DNA from: Rhizobium favelukesii
Lineage (GTDB): Bacteria > Pseudomonadota > Alphaproteobacteria > Rhizobiales > Rhizobiaceae
Direction of reading: 5' to 3'
NCBI RefSeq assembly: GCF_000577275.2
Contig: NZ_HG916852.1
Coordinates: 1,677,001-1,741,000 of the forward strand
Length of the DNA stretch: 64,000 bases
Shown: piece after piece, positions 38,945-49,310 of the stretch
How positions within the stretch are numbered: the stretch's first letter is position 1
Layout of the letters: each line of letters starts with the position of its first letter
Translations under genes and position numbers: made by a program
The notes under the pieces: generated by a model
Seen by the model: only the letters and a program-made list of their open reading frames with translations
The model's database searches: none
Told to the model about the DNA's origin: nothing

Positions 38945-39240
38945 GGAATGTTGATCCGGTCGTAGCGCCTTGAGGAGGCGCGCAAAAACGATCTGGCGTC
39001 CGATCGGACGTCAGGGCTTCGTTCTTTCGGGCCCGTGCGCGCAAGGAAAACCTGCGGGCAGGGGCCTCTACCGGGTCTGAGAGGACGAGTTCAACATGAG
39101 GCCGTCATATCCTCTGATCGCAGTCTCGTCAAGTTTTGCAACCCATGGGGGGATATTGTCCAGACCCTCGCGCTTGAAACGCAAGGCTTTGATAACGCGG
39201 TGATTCGGTGTTTTACTTCGGTGCAAACGCGGGGGTGCTG

Positions 39241-39753
39241 TTGATCCACATTCGCAATGCCCGCGAGGGCGACGCAAATCTCTTGAGCGAGATCGGAATA
39301 AGAGCCTGGCAGAATGCAATGGCGTCCATTGGCGAAGCGGACGCCATGGTGGATGCTGCCCGAAGCGCGTTCTTCAATTTCGTTGCCGGTAGCTGGATCA
39401 CCGTCACCGTCATCGAATGGAACGGACATGCGGCAGGATGGGCCGCGCGCGAGACGCTCGACGAGAAAATTTCGGATTTCTGGATCGATCCTGCCTTCAC
39501 CGGTCATGGTCTCGGAACAGCACTCTTGCAGGATATCGAGAAAGACATAGCAGCGCAGGGTTTCGATACGGCCATGATGCAGACGCACTCCGCGAACTCC
39601 GAAGCGATCAGCTTCTTCCAGAAGCGTGGATACGCAATTCATTGGCTGTCGATTGCCTACAATCCCAAGCTCGATCGTGATGTGCCGTCAGTCGGTTTGT
39701 CAAAGGCTTTGGAGTCCACGGACGACGGCACATACGGCCTTGTCTTAGTCTAG
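39241..39753 (+). CDS. GNAT family N-acetyltransferase
   Basis: About 170 aa from a TTG at 39241 preceded by GGGGG; GTG starts at 39208 and 39235 are alternatives. IRNAREGDANLLSEIGIRAW, ISDFWIDPAFTGHGLGTALL (acetyl-CoA loop) and NSEAISFFQKRGYAIHW show the fold. Substrate unknown. The 3' end overlaps the convergent DUF1294 gene by 9 nt. Confidence 0.8.
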   Translation: MIHIRNAREGDANLLSEIGIRAWQNAMASIGEADAMVDAARSAFFNFVAGSWITVTVIEWNGHAAGWAARETLDEKISDFWIDPAFTGHGLGTALLQDIEKDIAAQGFDTAMMQTHSANSEAISFFQKRGYAIHWLSIAYNPKLDRDVPSVGLSKALESTDDGTYGLVLV

Positions 39754-40068
39754 CAGCGGGCCATCCAGCGCGACGTAGCCGAGGGCGCCTGATAAAACAA
39801 GCGCGGCCACCATATGAAACATGACGATGGCCCTAAGGATCGATCGGAACGGTTCTTTCTGCGTCTTGTGACGTAGGAGCCTTTGCGCGCAAACCGCGCC
39901 CAAGCTGCCACCGACGAATGCGAGCGTCAGCAAGGTTTTCTCGCTGATCCGGCGCCGATGATCGCGAGCAGCCTGCTTGTCGAGGAAATAGATCGAGAAC
40001 ACGAAGGCATTCAGTGCCAGGAAGAGCCCGATGATCTTGAGAATAGCGGTTGCGGTCATCTGCGCCAC
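39745..40068 (-). CDS. DUF1294 membrane protein
   Basis: 107 aa. Three to four hydrophobic helices (ILKIIGLFLALNAFVFSIYF, ILRAIVMFHMVAALVLSGAL) with the family core YFLDKQAARDHRRRISEKTL, GGSLGAVCAQRLLRHKTQKE. The family is found alone or fused to a cold-shock domain; role unknown. Confidence 0.82.
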   Translation of the reverse strand: MAQMTATAILKIIGLFLALNAFVFSIYFLDKQAARDHRRRISEKTLLTLAFVGGSLGAVCAQRLLRHKTQKEPFRSILRAIVMFHMVAALVLSGALGYVALDGPLLD

Positions 40069-40199
40069 GCTAGCGACATTGCGTTAACACGCCCCAAACT
40101 AGTTGGCTTGCTGCTACAGCACGGCCGAAAGCCTTGCACCGGCAAGCCATTTCCGTTACCTCACCAGTTGAAAAGAACAGCCTCAAAAAGAGCATCTCA

Positions 40200-41702
40200 A
40201 TGACCATTGTCGACGTTCGCACGCCCGATCCGAAACGCTTCATTCCCGGCGCCACCGGCGATTGGGAAGTCATCATCGGCATGGAAGTCCATGCACAGGT
40301 GCTGTCGAATTCGAAGCTGTTCTCGGGCGCGGCGACGGAGTTCGGCAAGCCGCAGAATTCCAACGTCTCGCTTATCGATGCGGCCATGCCCGGCATGCTG
40401 CCCGTCATTAACGAGGAATGCGTCAAGCAAGCTGTCCGCACAGGTCTTGGCCTCAAGGCGCAGATCAACAAGCGCTCGCTCTTCGACCGCAAGAACTATT
40501 TCTATCCCGACCTGCCCCAGGGCTATCAGATTTCGCAGTTCAAGGATCCGATCGTCGGCGAGGGCAAGATCACCATCTCGCTCGGACCCGACCGGCAGGG
40601 CCAGTTCGAGGATATCGAGATCGGCATCGAGCGCCTGCATCTGGAGCAGGACGCCGGCAAGTCGCTGCACGACCAGCATGCCACCATGTCCTATGTCGAT
40701 CTCAATCGCTCGGGCGTCGCGCTGATGGAGATTGTCTCCAAGCCTGATATGCGCTCGTCGGATGAAGCCAAGGCTTACATGACGAAGCTGCGTTCGATCG
40801 TTCGCTATCTCGGCACCTGCGACGGCAACATGGACGAGGGCTCCATGCGCGCCGACGTCAACGTCTCCGTCCGTCGCCCGGGCGAAGGCTTCGGCACCCG
40901 TTGCGAGATCAAGAACGTCAACTCCATCCGCTTCATCGGCCAGGCGATCGAATACGAAGCCCGCCGCCAGATCGCTATTCTGGAGGACGGCGGTACGATC
41001 GCACAGGAAACCCGTCTCTTCGACCCGAATAAGGGCGAGACGCGCTCGATGCGCTCCAAGGAAGATGCACACGACTACCGCTACTTCCCGGATCCGGATC
41101 TGCTGCCGCTCGAATTCGACGACGCCTTCGTCACGGCGCTCGAAGGTGATCTGCCGGAACTGCCCGACGACAAGAAGGAGCGCTTTGTGCGCGAACTCGG
41201 TCTCTCGATCTATGACGCTTCCGTCCTTGTCTCGGAAAAGGCGATCGCCGACTATTTCGAAGCCGTGGCAGAAGGCCGCGACGGCAAGGCAGCCGCCAAC
41301 TGGGTCATCAACGACCTGCTCGGCGCCTTGAACCGCACAGGCAGAAGCATCGAGGAGACCTCCGTTTCGCCGGCTCAACTTGGTGCGATCATTGACCTCA
41401 TCAAGGCGGAGACTATTTCCGGAAAGATCGCGAAGGACCTGTTCGAAATCGTGCTGAACGAGGGCGGCGATCCCGCCGAGATCGTCGAAACCCGGGGCAT
41501 GAAGCAGGTGACCGACACCGGCGCGATCGAACGGGCTGTCGACGAGATTATCGCCGCCAACCCGGATCAGGTTGCAAAGGTCCAGGCCAAGCCGACACTT
41601 GCCGGCTGGTTCGTCGGTCAGGTCATGAAGGCGACCGGCGGCAAGGCCAATCCGCAGGCCGTCCAGGCTCTCGTGAAGGCGAAGCTCGGCATTGAGGAGT
41701 AA
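40200..41702 (+). CDS. gatB: Asp/Glu-tRNA amidotransferase subunit B
   Basis: 500 aa from the ATG at 40200. [59 protein letters not shown], and [18 protein letters not shown] are the GatB core; the C-terminal YqeY-like domain ends [20 protein letters not shown]. It phosphorylates and amidates the misacylated tRNA. Not one TGWCA pentamer occurs in the gene, a useful contrast to the prophage. Confidence 0.95.
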   Translation: MTIVDVRTPDPKRFIPGATGDWEVIIGMEVHAQVLSNSKLFSGAATEFGKPQNSNVSLIDAAMPGMLPVINEECVKQAVRTGLGLKAQINKRSLFDRKNYFYPDLPQGYQISQFKDPIVGEGKITISLGPDRQGQFEDIEIGIERLHLEQDAGKSLHDQHATMSYVDLNRSGVALMEIVSKPDMRSSDEAKAYMTKLRSIVRYLGTCDGNMDEGSMRADVNVSVRRPGEGFGTRCEIKNVNSIRFIGQAIEYEARRQIAILEDGGTIAQETRLFDPNKGETRSMRSKEDAHDYRYFPDPDLLPLEFDDAFVTALEGDLPELPDDKKERFVRELGLSIYDASVLVSEKAIADYFEAVAEGRDGKAAANWVINDLLGALNRTGRSIEETSVSPAQLGAIIDLIKAETISGKIAKDLFEIVLNEGGDPAEIVETRGMKQVTDTGAIERAVDEIIAANPDQVAKVQAKPTLAGWFVGQVMKATGGKANPQAVQALVKAKLGIEE

Positions 41703-41706
41703 GGCC

Positions 41707-42210
41707 GTGTATTTCGTGCGCACCGCCAGCGAGGGTGATTTAAGCAAGATGCGCACCTTGCTGGATGAGGGCTTTCGCGCGACCTATGCTGGCCTCTATG
41801 GCGAAACGAAGGTCAACGCGCTCATTGCGCATCTGTTTTCGCCAGCGGCGCTGCAGGCGCGGCTGGCGAAAAAGAATGCCGAGTTCCTCGTTGCCGATAA
41901 CGGCAAGGATATCGGCGGCATCGGTTATGCCGCCATGTCGGATGAGATGACGAAGACCGTCATGCTGCATCTGCTCTATGTCCGCCCGCCGCTGCATCGC
42001 CAGGGTATCGGGCGGGAGATCTTTGCCGAGTTGGAAACCTGCTTTCCCGATGCCGAAATCATGCGCCTCGAGGTCGAGCCGCGGAACAAGACGGCGATCG
42101 CCTTTTACCATGCCCACGGCTTCGAAGATGTCGGCCGCAATGAAAACGATGGGCCTGGGCAATCCGGAATACCGACGCTGATCCTCGAAAAGCCTCTCGA
42201 ACAGCGCTAG
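41707..42210 (+). CDS. GNAT family N-acetyltransferase
   Basis: 167 aa from a GTG at 41707, 4 nt after the gatB stop, so probably co-transcribed. FVRTASEGDLSKMRTLLDEG, LYVRPPLHRQGIGREIFAEL (acetyl-CoA loop) and NKTAIAFYHAHGFEDVGR are diagnostic. Substrate unknown. Confidence 0.82.
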   Translation: MYFVRTASEGDLSKMRTLLDEGFRATYAGLYGETKVNALIAHLFSPAALQARLAKKNAEFLVADNGKDIGGIGYAAMSDEMTKTVMLHLLYVRPPLHRQGIGREIFAELETCFPDAEIMRLEVEPRNKTAIAFYHAHGFEDVGRNENDGPGQSGIPTLILEKPLEQR

Positions 42211-42344
42211 CCCCAGTATGAGCATGAGCCAAACCATCATTCGCGAGGCGCGCAGCGCCGACGTGGCGGCACTCGTCGCCATCTTTGCTGCCGATGAACT
42301 CGGCGGTCACGGGGACACGACTGCGCCCGAGGTCTTCGGTGATT

Positions 42345-43905
42345 AGTCGATCGTGAAGAACTCGATATCAGACATTGAGCTGCGGTATCGATCGGCTCTG
42401 GGACGTGGAGATTAGTGCGGCTACCAGACACAAAAGCTGTCTGAACCATCGCAGCAGGAGGGAGAAGTTGTATCCGGCTGCGGCCAGAACGGCATTGACG
42501 GCATCCCCCTGTTCGCCAGCGAGATAATTGCGGTCCATTCTGTGTTCGCTCTTGAGGTGTCCAATGACGGGTTCGACCGCCGATCGTCGTCGCATCTGGC
42601 GCTTGATGGCGGGCGTGAGGCGGCGCTTCTGGCCGCTGGTGAAGACCCTCAGCTTGTGACTTTCGGGAGCATTGTGGCCGCGGTATCCAGCGTCGGCCAG
42701 AATGCGGGTGACCTCGTTGCCGATCATCTTTTCCATATCCGGAACGACGGTCGCGAGCGTGTGGCCATCGTAGGGATTGCCGGGCAGCGCCGTCGCGTGC
42801 AGAGCGAACTGCCCGCCCTTTGAACGGTTCAGTGTTGTGGCCACGGACACCTTCACTCCAAACTCATAGGGCTTGTGCGCCTTGCCTTTACCAATGCACT
42901 CGACCTCGTCGGCGTGCAGGCTATAGATCTTGCGGCCACGCTGACGTTGCCGCTGCTCGATGACCGTTTTTGCCTGATAGAGCGACCATTTGAAGATCGC
43001 GTCGAGTTGTTCGTCACCGGCGATCTGACGCTCGATGTCGCGAACGATCCGGCCGAGATAGGTCTTCAACTTGCGCAGTGCCTTGCCGGCCCGTTTGAAT
43101 TGCTTCGCATGAGCGTAGCGTTGGTATTGGATCAGGGCGAATTTACCGACCCGAAGATAGGTCTGGCGCAGATCCAGCCCCATTTTCTTCGCCAGCCGCA
43201 CCAACCGTTCGCGCGCCCGGTGAATAAGCTTGGCATCCGTCGGGAACATGACGTTCTTCGGTTGAACGGTCGTGTCCACGATCACCTGCCGCGTATCCTG
43301 CGGCTTCATCGCGCCTGTCTTGACAGCCACGGCCAGGCTCTCTTGCAAGAGCGCGGCGATCCGCTCCTCGCCCATGCGCTGCCGCCAGCGCGTCATCGAG
43401 GAGCGGTCGAACGATAGGTCGTGCCGAAAGAACTCCTCGCCGCACAGGTACTGGAAATAGGGGTTCTCCACCCAGCGCTCGCACAGGGCCTCGTCCGACA
43501 GGCTGAACGTGTGCTTAAGAATGGCCAGCCCCGCCATCAGCCGCGTCGGCAATGGCGGCATGCCCGCTCCGTCCGAATACACCGTCCCAAAGCGGGCTTC
43601 CAACACAGGCCAGTCGATCGCCTGCGCCAGGCGCACCAGTTCGTGCTTCATGTTGATGATCTGGTCCAGCCGGGATCGGAACAAATCCTGTTCACCCGTT
43701 TCGCGCCGTTCGCGTGGTTTACCCATTCCTGGCTCTCCGATTCATCGCGATAACCCAGTGAATCACGCTTCGCCAACCAGGGAAACCTCAAACTGATTTT
43801 GCAAGGAAACAGCCTATTCGTCGGCTGTTTCCTGCAATTAGAAGATCTGCAGATTGCTCGATTCTTACGCTAAATCAGCCGCTTGGGAGTTCTTCACGGC
43901 CGACT
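42345..43905 (-). mobile_element. IS5-family insertion sequence, 1,561 bp
   Basis: Terminal inverted repeats AGTCGATCGTGAAGAACTC (left) and AGTCGGCCGTGAAGAACTC (right, reverse strand) match at 17 of 19 positions. A 4-bp direct repeat GATT flanks the element (42341-42344 and 43906-43909). One intact transposase gene fills most of it. Confidence 0.92.
42368..43726 (-). CDS. IS5-family transposase
   Basis: 452 aa. N-terminal DUF772-type domain (LPTRLMAGLAILKHTFSLSD, FDRSSMTRWRQRMGEERIAA) and DDE catalytic core: D1 in VIVDTTVQPKNVMFPTDAKL, D2 in ILADAGYRGHN, E in RRSAVEPVIGHLKSEHRMDR with the following Arg/Tyr pattern. The frame is intact, so the copy may be active. Confidence 0.92.
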   Translation of the reverse strand: MGKPRERRETGEQDLFRSRLDQIINMKHELVRLAQAIDWPVLEARFGTVYSDGAGMPPLPTRLMAGLAILKHTFSLSDEALCERWVENPYFQYLCGEEFFRHDLSFDRSSMTRWRQRMGEERIAALLQESLAVAVKTGAMKPQDTRQVIVDTTVQPKNVMFPTDAKLIHRARERLVRLAKKMGLDLRQTYLRVGKFALIQYQRYAHAKQFKRAGKALRKLKTYLGRIVRDIERQIAGDEQLDAIFKWSLYQAKTVIEQRQRQRGRKIYSLHADEVECIGKGKAHKPYEFGVKVSVATTLNRSKGGQFALHATALPGNPYDGHTLATVVPDMEKMIGNEVTRILADAGYRGHNAPESHKLRVFTSGQKRRLTPAIKRQMRRRSAVEPVIGHLKSEHRMDRNYLAGEQGDAVNAVLAAAGYNFSLLLRWFRQLLCLVAALISTSQSRSIPQLNV

Positions 43906-44354
43906 GATTATCTCAGGGCTTTCGAGCGGCTCGCCACATCACGCGACCAGACACTCTACGTGGCGGAGCGCGACGGGAAGGTCGTCGGCACCTTCCAGAC
44001 GATGATCGTGACGTCGCTGGTCGGTCGCGGCTCGTCATCGATGATCATCGAGGCGGTGCAGACGCGCGGTGACATGCGTGGACAGGGCATCGGTGCCCAG
44101 ATGATCGAGTTTGCCATAGCGGAGGCAAAGCGTCGCGACCTGCGCCTCGTGCAACTGGCATCGAACGCGAGCCGCACGGATGCGCACCGTTTCTACAAGC
44201 GGCTTGGCTTCAAACAGTCGCACCTCGGCTTCAAGATGGCGCTGAAATGAGCCGGTGTGGCGCCGGAATCACTGGACAATGCGTATCGCTGGCGGCATAA
44301 GCGAGGGATCAAATTCTGGTCCCGCTCGCCGCTCGGCTAGCTCAAGGAAAAGAC

Positions 44355-44753
44355 ATGAAGAATCTCCTCGTGCAAATCTTCACCTGGTGGAACGGTCAGA
44401 CGATCGGTACGCGCTTTGCGACCTGGCGTTTCGGCAAGCGCGTCGGTGAAGACGAATTGGGCAACGTCTACTACGAAGGCGGCATGTCGTCCTACGGCCT
44501 GCCGAAGCGTTGGGTTATCTACAAGGGGTATGCCGAAGCCTCCGCGATTCCGCCGGGCTGGCACGGCTGGATGCATCACCGCACGAACGTTCCCCCGAGC
44601 CAGGAAAACTATGTCGCCAAGGAATGGCAGAAGCCACATCGCGCAAACCAGACCGGTTCGCCGCAGGCTTATCGCCCGCCGGGCTCACTGGTCGTTCCTG
44701 GCGAACGTCCGCGGGTTACGGGCGACTACGACGCGTGGACACCTGGCAACTGA
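44355..44753 (+). CDS. NDUFA12 (17.2 kDa) family subunit of NADH dehydrogenase
   Basis: 132 aa. LVQIFTWWNGQTIGTRFATW, VGEDELGNVYYEGG, RWVIYKGYAEASAIPPGWHG and WMHHRTNVPP are the family's conserved blocks. It is an accessory subunit of respiratory complex I in alphaproteobacteria, at the hydrophilic arm. Followed by a DUF2155 gene as in other rhizobia. Confidence 0.92.
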   Translation: MKNLLVQIFTWWNGQTIGTRFATWRFGKRVGEDELGNVYYEGGMSSYGLPKRWVIYKGYAEASAIPPGWHGWMHHRTNVPPSQENYVAKEWQKPHRANQTGSPQAYRPPGSLVVPGERPRVTGDYDAWTPGN

Positions 44754-44856
44754 GCAGGGCAGCCGGCCCCGCTTTTGGCCACAATTGACCATTACCCGCA
44801 GAATGGCCGCAGCGATTGCGGCCTTCGATTTTAAGATGCTGTGGAGACGGGTAGAT

Positions 44857-45288
44857 ATGAAGCTTTTCACGCGGAAAAATCTCCTGCGTGCCGTCGGTGT
44901 CTCCCTGGCACTTGGCTCGTCCTTTCTGCCGCAGGCTGCCGCCGCTGCCCGCATCGAGAACTCCGTCGCCGTATTCTCCGGCCTCGACAAGATCACCGGC
45001 CGCATCACGACCTTCGATGTCTATGTCAATGAGACCGTGCAGTTCGGCGCGCTGCAGGTCACGCCGAAGGCCTGCTATTCCCGCGATCAGACCGAAGCGC
45101 AGAAGATCGATGGCTTCGTGGAAGTGGACGAGATCACGCTCGACCGCAAGATTCGCCGTATCTTCACTGGCTGGATGTTTGCTGACAGCCCCGGCCTCAA
45201 TGCCGTTGAGCACCCGATCTACGACGTCTGGCTGAAGGATTGCAAGCAGAACTCGAACGTTCCCGCTCCGGATAAAGCGGCCAAGTAA
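44857..45288 (+). CDS. DUF2155 periplasmic protein
   Basis: 143 aa. Signal peptide MKLFTRKNLLRAVGVSLALG ... FLPQAAAA, then AVFSGLDKITGRITTFDVYV, VQFGALQVTPKACYSRDQTE and IFTGWMFADSPGLNAVEHPI with two cysteines (CYSRD, LKDCKQ) that could form a disulphide. The family sits beside complex I accessory genes in alphaproteobacteria; role unknown. Confidence 0.85.
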   Translation: MKLFTRKNLLRAVGVSLALGSSFLPQAAAAARIENSVAVFSGLDKITGRITTFDVYVNETVQFGALQVTPKACYSRDQTEAQKIDGFVEVDEITLDRKIRRIFTGWMFADSPGLNAVEHPIYDVWLKDCKQNSNVPAPDKAAK

Positions 45289-45291
45289 TTC

Positions 45292-45906
45292 TCAGAATTC
45301 AAGATGTGGTGAAGCCATCGCCGCCGCTAGCATGTGGGTATACTCGTCCTTCGGAACATCTATGGCTCCGAAAGTCTTTAGGTGTTCGGTCGTAAACTGT
45401 GTGTCGAGCAGGGTAAAACCCTTGGCTCGCAGCCGTTCCACGAGATGAACGAGACAGATCTTCGAAGCGTCTGTCCGGCGTGAGAACATGCTTTCGCCGA
45501 AGAACGCCGAGCCCAGCGACACTCCGTATAATCCGCCGACAAGTTCGTCGCCGTCCCACGCCTCGACCGAGTGCGCATGGCCGATGCGATGCAGCGTCGA
45601 ATAAAGCGTCCTGATCGTCTGATTGATCCAGGTGCTCGGCCTGTCCCCGGTCTCTGCTGCACAGGCTGCGATTACCGCATCGAAATCGTGGTTGAAGCGG
45701 ATGTCGAACGGCTTGCGTCGGATCGCCTTGGCGAGGCTTTTCGAAACGTGGAATTCGTCGAGCGGCAGGACGCCGCGAAGATCGGGCTCGACCCAGAATA
45801 TTTCCGGGTCGTCGGCCGACTCGGCCATAGGAAAGAGGCCGATAGAATAGGCGCGCAGGAGGATTTCCGGTGTAATGCCTGGAGACTTCCTGCGCGATCC
45901 TGCCAT
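45292..45906 (-). CDS. aat: Leucyl/phenylalanyl-tRNA-protein transferase
   Basis: 204 aa. [80 protein letters not shown] and [20 protein letters not shown] are the Aat signature. It adds Leu or Phe to N-terminal Lys/Arg for the N-end rule. It ends the leftward aroQ-accB-accC-aat series, 6 nt after accC. Confidence 0.93.
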   Translation of the reverse strand: MAGSRRKSPGITPEILLRAYSIGLFPMAESADDPEIFWVEPDLRGVLPLDEFHVSKSLAKAIRRKPFDIRFNHDFDAVIAACAAETGDRPSTWINQTIRTLYSTLHRIGHAHSVEAWDGDELVGGLYGVSLGSAFFGESMFSRRTDASKICLVHLVERLRAKGFTLLDTQFTTEHLKTFGAIDVPKDEYTHMLAAAMASPHLEF

Positions 45907-45912
45907 TCGTTG

Positions 45913-47259
45913 TTACGCCGGTTTCTTGGCCAGATAGTTTTCCAGCCAATGGATGTCGTAATCGCCGTTGGCGATGTCCTGGTTGTCGACCAGATCCTGG
46001 AACAACGGCAGCGTCGTCTTGATACCGTCGACGACGAACTCGTCGAGCGCGCGGCGCAGACGCATCATGCATTCGACGCGTGTGCGGCCGAACACGATGA
46101 GCTTGCCGATGAGGCTGTCGTAGTATGGCGGGATCTTGTAGCCCTGATAGGCGCCGCTATCGACGCGCACGCCAAGGCCACCCGGCGCATGGAAGTGCGT
46201 GATCGTGCCGGGAGAGGGCACGAAGGTACGTGCGTCCTCGGCGTTGATGCGGCACTCGATCGCATGGCCGTGGAAGTTGATCTCTTCCTGCTTGACGGAG
46301 AGTCCGCCGCCGGAGGCGACGCGGATCTGCTCGTGAACCAGGTCGATGCCAGTGATCGCCTCGGTGATCGGATGCTCAACCTGCAGGCGGGTGTTCATTT
46401 CGATGAAATAGAACTCGCCGTTCTCGTACAGGAACTCGATCGTGCCGGCGCCGCGATACTTCAGCTTGCGCATGGCATCGGCGCAGACTTCGCCGATCTT
46501 CATGCGCTGCTCGACATTCAATGCAGGAGAATTGGCTTCTTCCCAGACCTTCTGGTGGCGGCGCTGTAGCGAGCAATCGCGTTCGCCGAGGTGGATCGCA
46601 TTGCCTTCGCCGTCGCCGAATACCTGGATTTCAATGTGGCGCGGCTTGCCGAGGTACTTTTCCATGTAGACGGCGTCGTTGCCGAAAGCGGCTGCCGCTT
46701 CGGTGCGGGCCGTCGACCAGGCTTCGATCAGGTCGACCTCGGACTTGGCAACCTTCATGCCGCGGCCGCCGCCACCGGCGGTTGCCTTGATCAGCACCGG
46801 ATAGCCGATTTCGGCGGCAGTCCGCAGCGCGTCTTCCTCGGTCTTCACCTCGCCATCGGAGCCCGGAACGACGGGGATGCCGAGTTCCTGGGCGGTCGTC
46901 TTGGCGGTGATCTTGTCGCCCATGAGGCGGATGTGTTCCGCCGTCGGGCCGATGAAGGTGATGCCGTGCGCTTCCAGGATTTCCGCAAACTTGGCGTTTT
47001 CGGAGAGGAAACCGTAGCCCGGATGCACCGCGTCGGCGCCGGTGATCTCGCAGGCGGCGACGATCTGATGGATGTTCAGATAGCTTTCGCGCGACGGCGG
47101 GGGGCCGATGCAGACGCTCTCGTCAGCCAGGCGCACATGCATGGCATCGGCGTCAGCAGTCGAGTGAACCACGACGCAGGGAATGCCGAGCTCCTTGCAT
47201 GCGCGCAGCACGCGAAGCGCGATTTCTCCGCGATTGGCGATGAGGATTTTCGAGACCAT
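45913..47259 (-). CDS. accC: Acetyl-CoA carboxylase biotin carboxylase
   Basis: 448 aa. [20 protein letters not shown] (N-domain), the ATP-grasp glycine-rich loop [37 protein letters not shown] and [20 protein letters not shown]. It carboxylates biotin on AccB with ATP and bicarbonate, the first step of fatty-acid synthesis. accB lies 10 nt upstream. Confidence 0.96.
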   Translation of the reverse strand: MVSKILIANRGEIALRVLRACKELGIPCVVVHSTADADAMHVRLADESVCIGPPPSRESYLNIHQIVAACEITGADAVHPGYGFLSENAKFAEILEAHGITFIGPTAEHIRLMGDKITAKTTAQELGIPVVPGSDGEVKTEEDALRTAAEIGYPVLIKATAGGGGRGMKVAKSEVDLIEAWSTARTEAAAAFGNDAVYMEKYLGKPRHIEIQVFGDGEGNAIHLGERDCSLQRRHQKVWEEANSPALNVEQRMKIGEVCADAMRKLKYRGAGTIEFLYENGEFYFIEMNTRLQVEHPITEAITGIDLVHEQIRVASGGGLSVKQEEINFHGHAIECRINAEDARTFVPSPGTITHFHAPGGLGVRVDSGAYQGYKIPPYYDSLIGKLIVFGRTRVECMMRLRRALDEFVVDGIKTTLPLFQDLVDNQDIANGDYDIHWLENYLAKKPA

Positions 47260-47269
47260 GACGCTCGCC

Positions 47270-47737
47270 TTATTCGATGACGACGAGGGCTTGGCCGTAT
47301 TCGACGGGGCTTCCGTCTTCGACCAGGATTTCTGTGATCTTGCCGGACTTCGGCGAAGGGATCTGGTTCATGGTCTTCATCGCTTCGATGATGATCAGCG
47401 TCTGGCCTTCCTTGACCGTGGCGCCGAGTTCGATGAAGGGACGCGCGCCCGGAGCCGGAGCCATGTAGGCCGTGCCGACCATCGGGGCGCTGACGGTGTT
47501 GGCAGGGTTGCGCGCGGGGGCCGCAGGCGCCGCTGCGGCTGGAGCTGCAGCGACCGGTGCCGCGGCAAATGCGGGCGCAGCGATCGGAGCCTGGACGTAC
47601 TGGGTGTTGCCGGCGCGCGAAACGCGAATTCGCAGATCGTCCTGCTCGACTTCGATTTCCGTCAGATCCGTATCGTTGAGGATGTTCGCGAGGTCGCGGA
47701 TCAGCGCCTGATCGATACCGTTTTTCTTCTCAGCCAT
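47270..47737 (-). CDS. accB: Biotin carboxyl carrier protein of acetyl-CoA carboxylase
   Basis: 155 aa: helical N-terminus ([20 protein letters not shown]), an Ala/Pro linker of about 40 residues, and a biotinyl domain with the biotin Lys in [17 protein letters not shown]. Partner of AccC in the same operon. Confidence 0.95.
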   Translation of the reverse strand: MAEKKNGIDQALIRDLANILNDTDLTEIEVEQDDLRIRVSRAGNTQYVQAPIAAPAFAAAPVAAAPAAAAPAAPARNPANTVSAPMVGTAYMAPAPGARPFIELGATVKEGQTLIIIEAMKTMNQIPSPKSGKITEILVEDGSPVEYGQALVVIE

Positions 47738-47759
47738 GAGTGTTTGCCCTGTGTTCTTC

Positions 47760-48197
47760 TTATGCCGTGAGATTCTTCAGCGCATGCAGCGCCAGAATAT
47801 AGCTGTGAGGCCCGAAGCCGCAGATGACGCCTTTCACCGCTGGCGCAATCATCGACTTGTGGCGGAATTCTTCTCGTGCGTGGACGTTGGAGATATGAAG
47901 CTCTATCACCGGAATGGAAATAGCGCGAATTGCGTCGTGGAGCGCGACCGACGTATGCGTGTAGGCTCCGGCGTTGATCGCCACACCAACGGCCTTGTCG
48001 TTCGCTTCATGGAACCAGTCGACGAGCATACCTTCGTGATTGCTCTGGCGAAAATCGATATCGAAGCCGAGTTCCTGCCCTGCTGCCTTGCAATCTGCCT
48101 CGATATCCTGAAGCGTCTTGCCGCCATAGATGCCCGGCTCTCTTTTGCCGAGCATATTCAGGTTGGGCCCGTTCAGGACGAATATCGTTTGCGTCAT
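47760..48197 (-). CDS. aroQ: Type II 3-dehydroquinate dehydratase
   Basis: 145 aa from the ATG at 48197. IFVLNGPNLNMLGKREPGIY, FRQSNHEGMLVDWFHEA, INAGAYTHTSVALHDAI, and VIELHISNVHAREEFRHKSM give the active-site Tyr, Asn, His and Arg residues. Shikimate pathway. 22 nt before accB, as in many alphaproteobacteria. Confidence 0.94.
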   Translation of the reverse strand: MTQTIFVLNGPNLNMLGKREPGIYGGKTLQDIEADCKAAGQELGFDIDFRQSNHEGMLVDWFHEANDKAVGVAINAGAYTHTSVALHDAIRAISIPVIELHISNVHAREEFRHKSMIAPAVKGVICGFGPHSYILALHALKNLTA

Positions 48198-48341
48198 CGA
48201 GTGTTCCATCAAGTGCGAGACGGCAACCTATAGACTCCCAACGGACCTAATGAAAGCCCTTTGGAAGAGGCAGCCGGAATCGCGCCACATTTGTCCACAT
48301 GGCTGAAACGCGTCGATTTTGGCGATTTGATGGGCGCCGTC

Positions 48342-49100
48342 TCAACAACTCGTCTTGCCGCAGGCGCGCATGTTCTTGACCTTGGCTTCGAGGTCATCGA
48401 AACCGACTGCGCCCTGAACCAGTTCGTTGCCAATCACGTAGGACGGCGTGCCTGTAATGCCGAGGCTCTGGGCAAGTTGATAGGTCTCCTTCACGGAGGC
48501 GTCGCTGGAGCTCTTGGCCATCTCGTCACGGATTTGCTTTTCGCTGACACCAAGTGAGGCGGCGACTTCAATTGCACTCGCTTCGTCGGCGCGGCCATCA
48601 CTGCTGAGAAGAGCGACATGGAACGCGCTATACTTCTCCGGCGCCAGCTTGCGGAATGCATCGGAGACCTTGTGCGCGGCAACCGATTCCGGGCCGAGGA
48701 TGGGAAATTCCTTGAGCACGAAGCGGACGTTCTTGTCCTTTTCGAGCATCGTCTGCATGTCGGAAAGTGCGTGGCGGCAATAGCCGCAATTGTAGTCGAA
48801 GAATTCGACGATCGTGATGTCACCCTTCGGATTGCCGATCGTCACGTCGTACTGCGAATCGAAGATCGTCGACTTGTTGTCAGCAATCACCGCGTTGGCT
48901 TTGACGAGGCGCGTCTGCTCCTGCTTCTTCTGCAGGGCATCCTGAACATCCAGCATGATCTCCGGGTTTTCGATCAGATACTGCTTGATGAACTCGCCGA
49001 ACTCCTTCTTCTGCGCCTCATCGAGCGCTGCCGCCGGGTAGGCCGTTGCCACAGAGGCAGTCAGCGCCAGCGCGGTGAAGATTTTCGGAAGTATGGCCAT
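48342..49100 (-). CDS. Periplasmic DsbA/DsbG-like thiol oxidoreductase
   Basis: 252 aa. Signal peptide FTALALTASVATAYPAAALD, a helical N-extension (EFGEFIKQYLIENPEIMLDV), and a thioredoxin domain with active site FFDYNCGYCRHALSD and cis-Pro loop GITGTPSYVIGNELV. Two further Cys at the C-terminus (ACGKTSC). The family (DsbA/Com1-like) supports disulphide formation in the periplasm. Reads toward aroQ but is 144 nt away. Confidence 0.88.
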   Translation of the reverse strand: MAILPKIFTALALTASVATAYPAAALDEAQKKEFGEFIKQYLIENPEIMLDVQDALQKKQEQTRLVKANAVIADNKSTIFDSQYDVTIGNPKGDITIVEFFDYNCGYCRHALSDMQTMLEKDKNVRFVLKEFPILGPESVAAHKVSDAFRKLAPEKYSAFHVALLSSDGRADEASAIEVAASLGVSEKQIRDEMAKSSSDASVKETYQLAQSLGITGTPSYVIGNELVQGAVGFDDLEAKVKNMRACGKTSC

Positions 49101-49310
49101 TATATCCTCGTCTTTCGCAGTTCGTATGCATCGTTCTAGGCACCGGATAACACTGCCCGGTTAACGGCGGCACTCCGATGCCGCCAAATTAAGGTGCGTC
49201 CGGTCGTCTTCAAACAGGAAATTTCGCATCCGCAGTTCAATCGCGGGATTGTGATGATCCGATTATTGCGGCAATTGTCTGGCCGCAAGCAAAGTTAGAG
49301 AGAAGCGATC

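Larger units (their letters stand above)
42218..44250 (+). pseudogene. GNAT acetyltransferase split by IS insertion
   Basis: Codons 1-42 (MSMSQTIIREARSADVAALV to VFGD, 42218-42344) and the rest (43910-44250: YLRAFERLATSRDQTLYVAE, ... GDMRGQGIGAQMIEFAIAEA, RFYKRLGFKQSHLGFKMALK) join exactly in frame when the IS and one GATT copy are removed, giving a 155-aa GNAT. As it stands the N-terminal part stops at the TAG 2 nt inside the IS. A GTG- or ATG-started C-terminal fragment (43960-44250) keeps the acetyl-CoA loop but probably not function. Confidence 0.9.

Noticed and set aside
40197..41756. 519-codon minus-strand open frame over gatB
   Set aside because: Exact shadow of gatB; no recognisable protein pattern.
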